A stretch of 40,863 nt of DNA from Patescibacteria group bacterium (GCA_028681575.1 JAQUHX010000006.1:1-40863), one strand, 5' to 3'. Positions 29,150-38,418 are shown, counted from the first letter of the stretch. Numbers and translations are program-made. The notes: generated from the letters alone by a model not told the origin.

Positions 29150-31624
29150 ATGTTTAAATCATCACAAAATAAAAAAAAATTATTTAATTTGGGGGCGTCA
29201 GTCGCACCTAATTTTTTGCAGGGTTTTGATGGACGAAGAACTGCTAGAAATAAAAAAATAAATATTAAACGTCAACAAGTTAAAACCCGTCGTTTAGAAG
29301 AAAAGGCTCGACGTAAACTGGAGAAAAGTGCTCAACGTGATCTGCGTTTGCTTGCTAAAAAAAATAAAGATCTTTTAAAATTGGCTCGAGTAAACAGAGA
29401 AGAAATTAGGAGTGAGCCTCTACCAAAAAAGTGGACTTTAAGTTATGTTGGCCGTCTTTGGCGCGAGCGTCAAACGAGGCGGCGCTTGGAGCATTATGAG
29501 CAAAAATTTGATCGTCAGCTTCAGTTTGGCGAAAAAAAACTATTTTTGTTTAGAAAAAAAAATTTTTCAATTCCTGCCCCTTCGCGTCGGCCTTGGTTTT
29601 GGGGTTTGTTAATTTTTGCGGCCTCTCTTTTTTTGGTCGTTGCCCCTTTTAAGTTTTGGGCTCAATTTAATAATCTAGATAATTATTCTTTTAAAGAAAG
29701 GATTATTCAAAAAACAAAAAGTGCCTTTGAGAGCCTGGGTAGCGGGGGGAAGGCGAGTATTAATCAGAATTGGCGGCAGGCTGAGAAAGATTTTAATTCA
29801 GCTGAAAATCAATTCTCACAAGTCTCGGCAAATTTGAAAATTATTAATGATCGTTTATTGTCTTTGGCATCTTATGCTAATAATCCGGAGTTAAAATTGG
29901 TGGCTGAAAGTAAAAAATTATTACAAATTGGTGCCTTAGGTTCGGAGTTAGCGGCTGAGCTAGCTGCTGCCCTTAGCGGCTGGGAAAGAGCAAATGGTGA
30001 TTGGTTAGTTTTATTAGATCAGTTAGAGAAGAAATCTGAATCAGCTCAATCTTTGGCCGATAATCTCGTTTCAAAATTAGAGACAATTAAGGTTGAAAAT
30101 TTACCCGCAGAATACCAGGCAGATTTTAAAGAGATAATTAGTCGAGCTGAAATTTTGCCGACAGTGCTTAGTTTAGTTAGTGATAATGCTGGGCGCTTTA
30201 AAAAATTATTAGGTAGCGGCACCGATAAGCGTTATTTATTGGTTTTTCAAAATAATGCTGAGATGCGTGGTTCGGGTGGGTTTTTAGGAAGCTATGCCTT
30301 AATCGATTTTCGGGATGGTAAAATTACTAACCTTGAGGTGCCGGGTGGCGGATCTTATGATACCGAAGCGGGGCTTCGTTTGAATATTGTCGCTCCCGAG
30401 CCTTTGTGGTTGGTTAATCCGAAGTGGCATTTCTGGGATGCTAATTGGTGGCCAGATTGGCCAACGACAGCTCGCAATTTAATGTGGTTTTTGGAAAAAA
30501 GCGATGGGCCAACTGTGGATGGGGTAATCTCTTTTACTCCTAGTGTGGTTGAGGAGTTATTAAAAATTACTGGTCCGATTGATTTAAGTTCTGATTACGG
30601 GGTTGTGGTAACGGCTGATAATTTTTGGCAAGAAGTTCAACTGACGGCCGAGCGCGATAATCTAATAGAAGTTAATCCAGAACTAGTTGCTCATTTGCCG
30701 CTTGGAGAAGAGAATAAACCAAAGAAAATCATTGGTGCTTTGGCTCAAGAAATTTTAGAAATTTTGCCAGAAAAAATGAACCAGACCAACTTTCTTAAAT
30801 TAGCAGCTTTAGCTGAAGATAGTCTGGCTGCTAAGCAAGTTTTACTTTATTTTTCTGATCCCGATTTGCAACAGATGGTTAACGATTGGGGGTGGGGCGG
30901 AGTGATGACTCAGGCTCCTTATGATTATTTGATGGTTACTAACACTAACATCGCTGGAGCTAAAACTGATCGGATGATTAGAGAAACGATTAACCAACAA
31001 GTAAATATTCAAAATAATGGCCGAGTCGTTGTTAGTTTAAAAATAAAGCGCGAACATACAGCCGCGCCACATACCCCACTGGTTGGAGTTCGTAATGTTA
31101 ATTGGATGCGAATCTATGTTCCTGAGGGGGCTAAGCTTTTGAGAGCTGAGGGTTTTAAAACCCCTGATGAGCATTATTTTGAAAGTCCCGATCCTGCTTG
31201 GCAGGATAATGAAATTTTAAAAGAAACTGAGGGCCGAGCCCTAATTGACCCGCTTAGTGGTACTAAAGTTTACTTAGAGTCGGGCAAGACGGTTTTCGCT
31301 AATTGGAGTATGGTTGACCCTGGCGAAACATCTGAATTATTTTTTGAATATGAATTGCCCAGCCCCTTGCCAAAAATAATTACGACTGATAATTGGTTCA
31401 AGCGTTTTAATAATTGGCTTAATCCTGAACAAATGAGTCGTTATAATTATTCTTTGTTGCTCCAAAAACAGCCAGGAGCAGTTAATGATAATTATCAACT
31501 TGAGGTAAAATGGCCTGATAATTATACTTTAGATTGGCAAGGTCCTGGCTTGGTTGGCGGATTAGCACCATTTACTCCTTTAACTCGTGATCATTTTTAC
31601 TCATTAGCTTTTAGTAAATATTAA
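29150..31624 (+). CDS. DUF4012 surface protein with a long basic cytoplasmic tail
   Basis: An 824-residue membrane protein. Residues 1-147 are extremely Lys/Arg-rich and helical, probably cytoplasmic. One membrane helix (about 149-169) follows, then a helical stalk (about 205-330) and the DUF4012 domain, recognisable by 'LVFQNNAEMRGSGGFLGSYALI' near 365-386, 'WLVNPKWHFWDANWWPDWP' and 'DGVISFTPSVVEELLKITGPI'. The C-terminal part is beta-rich ('VNIQNNGRVVVSLKIKREH' and beyond) and external. DUF4012 proteins occur in Gram-positive and Patescibacteria surface-polysaccharide loci; the biochemical role is unsettled, although a resemblance to glycan-attachment proteins has been discussed. It starts directly after the GT4 stop codon. 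Confidence 0.85.
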   Translation: MFKSSQNKKKLFNLGASVAPNFLQGFDGRRTARNKKINIKRQQVKTRRLEEKARRKLEKSAQRDLRLLAKKNKDLLKLARVNREEIRSEPLPKKWTLSYVGRLWRERQTRRRLEHYEQKFDRQLQFGEKKLFLFRKKNFSIPAPSRRPWFWGLLIFAASLFLVVAPFKFWAQFNNLDNYSFKERIIQKTKSAFESLGSGGKASINQNWRQAEKDFNSAENQFSQVSANLKIINDRLLSLASYANNPELKLVAESKKLLQIGALGSELAAELAAALSGWERANGDWLVLLDQLEKKSESAQSLADNLVSKLETIKVENLPAEYQADFKEIISRAEILPTVLSLVSDNAGRFKKLLGSGTDKRYLLVFQNNAEMRGSGGFLGSYALIDFRDGKITNLEVPGGGSYDTEAGLRLNIVAPEPLWLVNPKWHFWDANWWPDWPTTARNLMWFLEKSDGPTVDGVISFTPSVVEELLKITGPIDLSSDYGVVVTADNFWQEVQLTAERDNLIEVNPELVAHLPLGEENKPKKIIGALAQEILEILPEKMNQTNFLKLAALAEDSLAAKQVLLYFSDPDLQQMVNDWGWGGVMTQAPYDYLMVTNTNIAGAKTDRMIRETINQQVNIQNNGRVVVSLKIKREHTAAPHTPLVGVRNVNWMRIYVPEGAKLLRAEGFKTPDEHYFESPDPAWQDNEILKETEGRALIDPLSGTKVYLESGKTVFANWSMVDPGETSELFFEYELPSPLPKIITTDNWFKRFNNWLNPEQMSRYNYSLLLQKQPGAVNDNYQLEVKWPDNYTLDWQGPGLVGGLAPFTPLTRDHFYSLAFSKY

Positions 31625-31628
31625 TAAT

Positions 31629-33695
31629 ATGGCAATTAAAAAAAACATTCCAGTTACTTCTGGGCCGGGAGAAATTAAACGGCCGCTTAAGAAAAAGAGC
31701 AGCTCTCAGCCTATGGCATCTTCTTCTGAGTCTCGAAAAAACCGCTTAAGAGAGGAGTCTTTATCTCGACCAGTGAATCGAGGTCCTGTTTTTGTGGCTC
31801 ATCCGGTGCCGACAAAAGATCAGGTAAAGAATTTTGAACGAGCGGTTCGTCAGGAAGCACGACAGGAAGAGATTGAGGACAATCTTTCTGAAATTTATCG
31901 CGATAAAAAAGGAGGATTAGTTGATGTTTCGGAATTTAAATCTCGGAAAAAATCACTTCTCGTTTCTGTTTTGAAAAATGTTTTTGTTTTGGCAGTGATT
32001 GCTTCGCTGATTTATGCAGCCTTTACTTATTTTTTTAGCCCTAATGTTAATGAGGCTAAGCTAGATTTAAAAATTAAAGCTCCGGAACAGGTTAAGGCGG
32101 GCGAAACTTTTACTTATGAAATTGTTTATGAAAATCGCAGCCAGTTTGCTCTTAAAAATTTACGTCTGGAATTAACTTATCCAGAACGCTTTATTCGCGG
32201 AGAGCTTAATGGTGATGTTGTCGCTCTAGGTAGCGCTGGAAATTATTTTGAATTGCCGGATTTGGCTATTGGCGGTCAGGGCAAAATAAAAATAAGCGGT
32301 ATTTTAATTGGCAAAGAGGATTCAGCTAATATTTTAATGGCCCGTTTAAGCTATGCGCCTCAAGATTTTTCAACTCAATTTAGAGTTGAAGATGTTTCTT
32401 CTATAACAATTAATAGTCTTGGTTTTAATCTCGATTTTCAATACAGTAATGCTGTTTTGGTTGGTCAGGAAAATGAAATTGAATTAATTTTTAGTGCTCC
32501 CGAAGAAACATTTTTGAAAGATTTTGATTTATCCTTTGCTTTCCCAGAGAATATCTCCTTAATTAATTCAACAACTGAAGCTACTAACACTCCGGTGGCA
32601 ATTGATAAGAGTAATTTAATTTGGCGTTTAAGTAATTTTGCCTCTTCAACTGAAAAATATTCTTTACCAGTAAGCTATAAAGTGGATCGAAAAGTTTCTG
32701 ATAGTCAGGACTTGATTATTCGTTTAAGCCAAAAAGATGCCAATGGCCGAGAGTATGTCTTTTTAGAAAAGGTAATTAATCTTTCGGTGATGACCAGTAA
32801 TTTAAACTTAACCTTAAGTGTTAATGATAATAAAAATTCAGGGGCAGCTAGTTTTGGAGAGACGCTTAAGTATTCTTTAGCTTATGTTAATAAGAGTGAA
32901 AATTCCTTAGAAGATATAGTTTTAATGGCTGTTTTAGAGGGGGATTGGTTAGATTGGGGAGGAGAACTAGAAACAGCTGGTGGAAAAATAAAAAATAATA
33001 CAATTGTCTGGACCAAAGAAGAATTGCCAGCTTTGGCCGTTTTGGAGCCAGGCGCTAGCGGTGAAATTAGTTTTGAGATTGCTATTGGAGATTATAATCA
33101 TGATAATCTTGGTAATAAGACAAGCATTGAAAGTTATGCTTATTTTACTCTAGGCGGAAAAAGCACGGGCCTCAATGATAGTAAAAGTAATACGGTTATT
33201 ACTAAAATAAATAGCGATTTTCAGTTTAATGAGCAAGTTTTGTATTTTGATAACGATAATTTGCCGGTTGGGAGTGGGCCTTTGCCTCCAGTGGTAGGCC
33301 AAGAGACAGGCGTTCGTGTTTATTGGAATCTTGAAAATAATCTTAATGAGTTAAAAGGGGTAAGAGTGGTCGCGGTTTTGCCGGATTACCTTGATTTTAA
33401 GGGGGCGCGCAGTAATTCTTTGGGCAGTTTAAGTTTCGATCCGGGGACAAGATTTGTTACTTGGGAAATTGGAGATTTACCACTGAGCACTTATCAAGCT
33501 GAAGCGCAATTTGACTTAAACATAATCCCTCGTGAAGATCAGCGTAATACTTTGCTGGTCATATTGCCAGGAAGCACTGCTCAGGCCTTAGACGCTGAAA
33601 CGGGGATTATGTTAACTGCTTCCTCAAAGGCAAAAACAACTAAACTGGAAGATGATGAAATTGCGGCTTTAAGCAACTCAGGCTTGATTCAATAA
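31629..33695 (+). CDS. Large anchored surface protein with DUF11/CARDB-like beta-sandwich repeats
   Basis: A 688-residue protein with a cytoplasmic N-terminus that is basic and Ser-rich (1-108), one membrane helix (about 110-136) and about 550 external residues. The external part has at least four Ig-like beta-sandwich units of the DUF11 or CARDB kind, each starting with a phrase such as 'APEQVKAGETFTYEIVYENRS', 'VGQENEIELIF', 'GAASFGETLKYSLAYVNKS' or 'VGQETGVRVYWNLENN'. Such repeats form stalks or adhesive surfaces. There is no sortase motif at the C-terminus. It follows the DUF4012 gene by four bases and probably works with it at the cell surface. Confidence 0.8.
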   Translation: MAIKKNIPVTSGPGEIKRPLKKKSSSQPMASSSESRKNRLREESLSRPVNRGPVFVAHPVPTKDQVKNFERAVRQEARQEEIEDNLSEIYRDKKGGLVDVSEFKSRKKSLLVSVLKNVFVLAVIASLIYAAFTYFFSPNVNEAKLDLKIKAPEQVKAGETFTYEIVYENRSQFALKNLRLELTYPERFIRGELNGDVVALGSAGNYFELPDLAIGGQGKIKISGILIGKEDSANILMARLSYAPQDFSTQFRVEDVSSITINSLGFNLDFQYSNAVLVGQENEIELIFSAPEETFLKDFDLSFAFPENISLINSTTEATNTPVAIDKSNLIWRLSNFASSTEKYSLPVSYKVDRKVSDSQDLIIRLSQKDANGREYVFLEKVINLSVMTSNLNLTLSVNDNKNSGAASFGETLKYSLAYVNKSENSLEDIVLMAVLEGDWLDWGGELETAGGKIKNNTIVWTKEELPALAVLEPGASGEISFEIAIGDYNHDNLGNKTSIESYAYFTLGGKSTGLNDSKSNTVITKINSDFQFNEQVLYFDNDNLPVGSGPLPPVVGQETGVRVYWNLENNLNELKGVRVVAVLPDYLDFKGARSNSLGSLSFDPGTRFVTWEIGDLPLSTYQAEAQFDLNIIPREDQRNTLLVILPGSTAQALDAETGIMLTASSKAKTTKLEDDEIAALSNSGLIQ

Positions 33696-33711
33696 GAGTT
33701 GATGTTTATTT

Positions 33712-34863
33712 ATGATTATCTGGAAAAACAAAAATGGCTGTCGCCAAGGAAAAATAAAAACCCCTCACGGATTTTTAGAAACGCCATTTTTTATGCCGGA
33801 TGCGACTCGAGGGGCAGTCAAACATTTAACAGTATCGGAATTAGAGCAAGTTGGCACACCAGCGTTAGTGGTTAATACTTTCCATCTTTACTTGCGTCCA
33901 GGAATAAAATTAATTGATAAAGTGGGCGGACTTCATCGTCTTATGAATTATTCGCGCCCCCTTTTGTCTGATAGTGGTGGTTTTCAAGTTTTTTCTTTAA
34001 TTCATCGCCGCTTAGGGCAGGGAGACATTAATGATGAGCGGGCTCGCTTTAAATCTCCTTTAGATGGCAGTTTTCATGAGCTAACGCCTGAAAAATCTAT
34101 TCAAATTCAATTTTCTTTGGGAGTTGATTTTATGATTTGTTTAGATGATTGTCCGCCTAACGAATTTTCGCGACTTGATCTTGAGAAAGCGGTTGAAAGG
34201 ACAATTGCTTGGGCGCTCCGGGCTAAAGCTGAATATCAACGGCAAGTTAAAAAGAGGCGTTTAAGCGAAGCCAATCGTCCACGCCTTTTAGCGGTTATCC
34301 AAGGTGGCGCAGAAATTGATTTGCGACAAGCTTGTGCGGCTGCTTTAGTGAATATTGGTTTTGATGGTTATGGCTTTGGTGCGCGTCCAGTCGATAAAGA
34401 TGGTAATTTTTTAGCAGCAGTAATGTCTAAAACAGCGGCCGCTATTCCAGAAAATAGCCTTCGTTTTGCTTTGGGCGTTGGTTTACCGGAGGATATTTAT
34501 CGAGCTTATTTAATGGGTTGGGATATGTTTGATTGTGTAATTCCGACTCGGGAGGGGCGGCACGGAAAATTGTTTTCATTTAAACCAGACTTTAAAGATT
34601 TTAAGGCCCCGGGCCAACGGTCAAAAATAATTAAAAAAGCGCCAGATTTTTATCAGGCAATTAATATTTTACGATCTGAATATGCCAGCGATCAGAATCC
34701 GATTAATTCTGCAAGTAAAATCCCGGAGTTGAGAAATTATAGTCGTGCTTACTTGCATCATCTTTTTAAGAGCGGGGAACCCTTGGGGCAACGTTTAGCT
34801 AGTTTAAACAATTTAGAATTTTTCAATGAATTATTAGAAAAACTTAAGAAAATAAATGCTTAA
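33712..34863 (+). CDS. tgt: tRNA-guanine transglycosylase lacking the zinc-binding cysteines
   Basis: TGT exchanges guanine-34 of certain tRNAs for a queuosine precursor. The 383-residue protein keeps the catalytic core: D87 in 'SDSGGFQVFSL', the base-recognition 'ICLDDCPP' near 142-149, 'VIQGG' near 195-199, and the nucleophile D274 in 'MFDCVIPTR'. The zinc motif CxCxxC that normally precedes 'RNYSRAYLHH' is replaced by 'ASKIPEL' in the same-length segment; only the final His-His remains. An insertion of about 20 residues precedes it. No other queuosine gene is in the window. Activity is probable because the active-site acids remain. Confidence 0.92.
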   Translation: MIIWKNKNGCRQGKIKTPHGFLETPFFMPDATRGAVKHLTVSELEQVGTPALVVNTFHLYLRPGIKLIDKVGGLHRLMNYSRPLLSDSGGFQVFSLIHRRLGQGDINDERARFKSPLDGSFHELTPEKSIQIQFSLGVDFMICLDDCPPNEFSRLDLEKAVERTIAWALRAKAEYQRQVKKRRLSEANRPRLLAVIQGGAEIDLRQACAAALVNIGFDGYGFGARPVDKDGNFLAAVMSKTAAAIPENSLRFALGVGLPEDIYRAYLMGWDMFDCVIPTREGRHGKLFSFKPDFKDFKAPGQRSKIIKKAPDFYQAINILRSEYASDQNPINSASKIPELRNYSRAYLHHLFKSGEPLGQRLASLNNLEFFNELLEKLKKINA

Positions 34864-34883
34864 AAATTTAAATTTAGTGAGGC

Positions 34884-34912
34884 TTGGCAAAACTCTGACT
34901 TTTTTCTATACT
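34884..34912 (+). promoter_or_regulatory. Promoter of the pyk-eno operon
   Basis: TTGGCA (34884-34889), a 17-base spacer and TATACT (34907-34912). The start near 34919 would give a leader of about 57 bases. Confidence 0.75.
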
Positions 34913-34920
34913 AAGAGCCG

Positions 34921-34942
34921 AGCCGATAGCGGTCTTTTTTTT
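34921..34942 (+). terminator. Weak hairpin plus T-run in the pyk leader (terminator or attenuator)
   Basis: AGCCG (34921-34925) can pair with CGGtCT (34930-34935, one bulge), followed by eight Ts (34935-34942). It lies downstream of the predicted pyk start site, so it might end tgt transcripts or attenuate pyk. Confidence 0.3.
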
Positions 34943-34975
34943 GCCGCCGGTTAAAATTTATTATTTATATCTATT

Positions 34976-35995
34976 ATGAGAACCAAGATTATTGCTACTG
35001 TTGGCCCAAAAACAGAGACCACCCAAACCTTAGAACCGCTTTTAAAAAGTGGTGTTGATGTCGTCCGTTTGAATTTTTCTCACGCTAGCGAGGAGCAATA
35101 TCTCCGAGTGCAGAAGATTATTAAGGATTTTAATAAAAAAAATCAGCGTTCAGTGACGATGCTTCTGGATTTGCAGGGACCAAGAATTAGGGTTGGAGTG
35201 ATTCCCCAAAATAATTTGTTAATGCGCTTGGGTGAGTCCTTTGTTTTTGAGTATTCTAAAAAACCTTATGAGCCAGGAGGCTCAATTCCAATCGATTCTA
35301 AGGAATTATCAGAAAACATCAAAAAGGGGCATCAATTATTTTTAGCTAATGGGGCAATTGAATTAATTGTTAAGAATGTTAAGGCGGGAAAGATAACAGC
35401 TCAAGTAATAAATAGTGGCGTCCTTGGTTCCCATAAAGGCGTTAATGTTCCTAATACTGATTTAAAGGGTTTTGGCTTAACTGCTAAAGACAAGCGTGAT
35501 TTAAAAATCGGTTTAAAAGCAGGAGTTGATTGTGTTGCCTTGTCTTTTGTTCAGACAGCTGATGATGTTATCCGTTTGCGAAAATTAATTGGCAAAAAAC
35601 CAGTTAAAATTATTTCTAAAATTGAACGGGGGATTGCTCTTGAAAATATCAGCGATATTATTGAGGCTTCGGATATGATTATGGTCGCTCGAGGAGATTT
35701 AGGGATTGAGGTCCCTTCAGAGCGTTTGCCAATCATTCAAAAGAATTTAATTAGTCAGGCTCATTGGTATAAGAAGCCGGCTATCTTGGCGACGCAAGTA
35801 ATGACTTCAATGATTAAAAATCCCCACCCAACTCGAGCTGAAGTAAGCGATATTGCTAATGCGGTTATTGATGGGGCGGATATGATTATGCTTTCTGATG
35901 AAACCGCTATTGGTGAATATTCTTTAGAAGCAGTAAAAATGTTAAAAAAAGTAATTACTTATACGGAGGAGAGTTTGAATAAAAAATATTTTTAA
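34976..35995 (+). CDS. pyk: Pyruvate kinase, catalytic-domain-only form
   Basis: Pyruvate kinase makes pyruvate and ATP from phosphoenolpyruvate and ADP, the last step of glycolysis. The N-terminus 'MRTKIIATVGPKTET' and 'VDVVRLNFSHAS' start the A barrel; the B domain (about 72-165) is inserted after 'LLDLQGPRIRVG'. The catalytic Lys is in 'IISKIERG' near 212-219, with 'MVARGDLGIEVPSERL' and 'AILATQVMTSMIKNPHPTRAEVSD' following. The protein stops at 339 residues, just after the barrel, so the C-terminal allosteric domain (about 130 residues) is absent and eno starts four bases later. Classic effector regulation through that domain is therefore not possible. Confidence 0.95.
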   Translation: MRTKIIATVGPKTETTQTLEPLLKSGVDVVRLNFSHASEEQYLRVQKIIKDFNKKNQRSVTMLLDLQGPRIRVGVIPQNNLLMRLGESFVFEYSKKPYEPGGSIPIDSKELSENIKKGHQLFLANGAIELIVKNVKAGKITAQVINSGVLGSHKGVNVPNTDLKGFGLTAKDKRDLKIGLKAGVDCVALSFVQTADDVIRLRKLIGKKPVKIISKIERGIALENISDIIEASDMIMVARGDLGIEVPSERLPIIQKNLISQAHWYKKPAILATQVMTSMIKNPHPTRAEVSDIANAVIDGADMIMLSDETAIGEYSLEAVKMLKKVITYTEESLNKKYF

Positions 35996-35999
35996 AATT

Positions 36000-37283
36000 A
36001 TGAAAATTAAAACCATTGATGCTTACCAAATTATAGATTCTCGCGGCAATCCAACGGTTGCGGCTACAGTTACCTTAGAGAACGGTGCTTCCGGTTGGGC
36101 AGCTGTTCCGAGTGGGGCTTCAACTGGTAGCTATGAAGCGGTTGAGTTAAGAGATGGTGCTAGTGCTTATGGTGGTCTTGGTGTTAGTTTGGCAATAAAA
36201 AATGTTAAGGAAAAAATTGCACCAGTTTTGATTGGTCAAGTAGCTAGCGAACAAGCAGCAATTGATAAGTTAATGATTGATTTAGACGGGACACCAAATA
36301 AGGCTAATTTGGGAGCCAATGCAATTTTAGCTGTGTCTCTCGCAGTTGCTCGGGCGGCGGCGGCTGGCCTTAAGCAGCCTTTGTATAAATATTTAGCTCA
36401 GTTTAATCCGCGTTTTCAGGGAACTTATAAATTGCCGTTACCAATGTTAAATATTTTAAATGGGGGTAAACATGCTGATTGGGCAACCGATATTCAGGAA
36501 TACATGATTCTGCCAGTTGGGGCGAGGAATATGGAAGAAGTTATGAAAATGGGGACAGAAATTTACCAAGCCCTAAAAAAAACCTTAAAGAGTAAAGGTT
36601 ATCAAATTACGGTTGGTGATGAGGGTGGCTTCGCTCCGGCAGTTAAAACTAATTCCGAGGCTTTTGATTTGCTGAGTGCGGCAGTTAAGAGTGCTGGTTA
36701 TGAGCTCGGTAAAGAGGTGGTCTTTGGTATCGATGCGGCGGCGACTGAATTTTTTCACAATGGTGAATACGAATTAAAAAAAGAAGGCAAAATACTCTCA
36801 GCTAATGAATTGGTAAAATTCTATCAAAATTTAGCTAGTCAGTACCCACTTATTTCTTTTGAGGACGCGTTGGCGGAAGATGATTGGGCAGGTTGGCAGG
36901 AATTTATGACGGTTTTTAATAATAAAACTCAGGTAGTTGGTGATGATTTGTATGTAACTAATGTTGAACGCTTAAAAAAGGGAATTGCCACTGGAGCCAG
37001 TAATTCTATTTTAATTAAGCTCAATCAGATTGGCACCTTAACAGAAACAATTACGGCTATTAATTTAGCTTTAGAGCATAATTTTACCGCAATTATTTCT
37101 CATCGGAGCGGCGAAACTGAAGATTCTTTTATTGCTGATTTGGCGGTTGCCCTCGGGGCCGGCCAAATCAAAACTGGGGCCCCCGCCCGGAGTGAGAGAA
37201 CGGCTAAATATAATCGGCTTTTGGCAATCGCGGCTGAGTTGGGCGAAGCTGGGGAGTTGGCCACTTTTCCTTTTTTGCGTTAA
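36000..37283 (+). CDS. eno: Enolase
   Basis: Enolase interconverts 2-phosphoglycerate and phosphoenolpyruvate and directly feeds the adjacent pyruvate kinase. The 427-residue protein has 'IDSRGNPTVAATV' near 13-25, 'VPSGASTGSYEA' (the mobile loop), 'ILNGGKHADWATDIQEYMILPVGA', 'TVGDEGGFAP' (catalytic Glu), 'VFGIDAAATEF' and 'SFEDALAEDDW' (metal ligands), 'ILIKLNQIGTLTET' (catalytic Lys) and 'SHRSGETEDSFIADLAVA'. The signature and length are normal. It forms a compact operon with pyk; the phosphoesterase gene follows at about 30 bases. Confidence 0.98.
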   Translation: MKIKTIDAYQIIDSRGNPTVAATVTLENGASGWAAVPSGASTGSYEAVELRDGASAYGGLGVSLAIKNVKEKIAPVLIGQVASEQAAIDKLMIDLDGTPNKANLGANAILAVSLAVARAAAAGLKQPLYKYLAQFNPRFQGTYKLPLPMLNILNGGKHADWATDIQEYMILPVGARNMEEVMKMGTEIYQALKKTLKSKGYQITVGDEGGFAPAVKTNSEAFDLLSAAVKSAGYELGKEVVFGIDAAATEFFHNGEYELKKEGKILSANELVKFYQNLASQYPLISFEDALAEDDWAGWQEFMTVFNNKTQVVGDDLYVTNVERLKKGIATGASNSILIKLNQIGTLTETITAINLALEHNFTAIISHRSGETEDSFIADLAVALGAGQIKTGAPARSERTAKYNRLLAIAAELGEAGELATFPFLR

Positions 37284-37312
37284 AGTTGTTGGTCGCCATT
37301 ACCCTTATTGTT

Positions 37313-38416
37313 ATGAGAGTTTTTAAATATCTCAATTGGACAATTTTTATTGGCAGCCTTTCTCTTGTTTGGTTTTTGGTTACTTGGCTTTTTAGTTGGT
37401 CAGCCTTGTCGGCAAAAATTATATCGGTTCTGATTTTTTCTGCTTTTGCTGTTTTGACAGTAGTTGTTTTTAAGAAAAATAATAAAAAAGATTCTTGGTG
37501 GTGGAGGTTTCTCTACCACTTTGTTTTTGGCACTCTAGGAGTGGGGTTTATTTTTTTATTGTTAACAGTCTTAGGAGTTTTGATTTATAAAAGTCTCGCT
37601 TTTTTTGGAATCTCAATTTCTTTTTCAGTTTTAAGAATTTTTATTTTAACTTTTACTTTTAGTTTGTCGCTAGTGGGTATTTATCAAGCTCGTGAGCCGA
37701 AAAAGAAAACTTACGAAGTAAAAATTAATAATTTGCCTGATTCTTGGGTGAACAAAAAAATTGTTCACATTGCCGACCTCCATCTTGGCCCAATCTGGCG
37801 GCAGAAATTTTTAAAGCGCGTGCTTAAAAAAATTGAAGCTCTAACTCCGGAGGCAATTTTTATTAGTGGCGATTTTTTTGATGGCAGTCAGGCGGATTTT
37901 TCTTGGCTCGGGGATTTATTAAGTAAATTTCAGCCGTCCCAGGGGGTTTATTATTCTTTTGGTAATCATGATTTAGATTTAGGAGCTGAGAAAGTTCATA
38001 AATTATTAGACCCTTGGCCAATAGAAATCTTGGAAAATAGTTTAGTGCTTAAATCGGGTTTACAGATTATTGGCCTTAATTTTCAAGATAGAGACAATTA
38101 TTTAGCTCCCGGAGATCAATTGGCGAAGACTTCTTACCGGCCGGAATTGCCAAGCATTCTCCTTTATCATGAGCCTAAAGATCCGTTCGCTTTTAAAATT
38201 GCGGGAATTGATTTGCAGTTATCTGGACACACTCATGGTGGTCAAGTATTTCCTTTTAATTTATTAGCTGCTAAGCTTTATGGCTGGCGTGCTCATGGTT
38301 TATATCAGGATGGTCACTATCATTTATCGGTAACGAGCGGCTTAGGGACTTGGGGGCCGCCCTTGCGTTTAGGGACTCGCTCGGAAATTGTTTTAATTAC
38401 TCTAAAGAAAGCATAA
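37313..38416 (+). CDS. Membrane-anchored metallophosphoesterase (YkuE/YaeI-like)
   Basis: A 367-residue protein with four predicted membrane helices in the first ~125 residues, then a calcineurin-like phosphoesterase domain. The metal-binding motifs are in order: 'IADLHLG', 'ISGDFFDG', 'FGNHDLD', 'LYHEP' and 'SGHTHGGQ'. Relatives such as B. subtilis YkuE and E. coli YaeI act on lipids or envelope substrates, and the substrate here is unknown. The start is taken as ATG 37313, because the ORF-track TTG at 37286 would add nine residues of no family character. Confidence 0.9.
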   Translation: MRVFKYLNWTIFIGSLSLVWFLVTWLFSWSALSAKIISVLIFSAFAVLTVVVFKKNNKKDSWWWRFLYHFVFGTLGVGFIFLLLTVLGVLIYKSLAFFGISISFSVLRIFILTFTFSLSLVGIYQAREPKKKTYEVKINNLPDSWVNKKIVHIADLHLGPIWRQKFLKRVLKKIEALTPEAIFISGDFFDGSQADFSWLGDLLSKFQPSQGVYYSFGNHDLDLGAEKVHKLLDPWPIEILENSLVLKSGLQIIGLNFQDRDNYLAPGDQLAKTSYRPELPSILLYHEPKDPFAFKIAGIDLQLSGHTHGGQVFPFNLLAAKLYGWRAHGLYQDGHYHLSVTSGLGTWGPPLRLGTRSEIVLITLKKA

Positions 38417-38418
38417 TT

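Noticed and set aside
37132-37326. Plus-strand 64-residue ORF over the eno 3' end
   Set aside because: It is in another frame of conserved enolase codons and has no start context.
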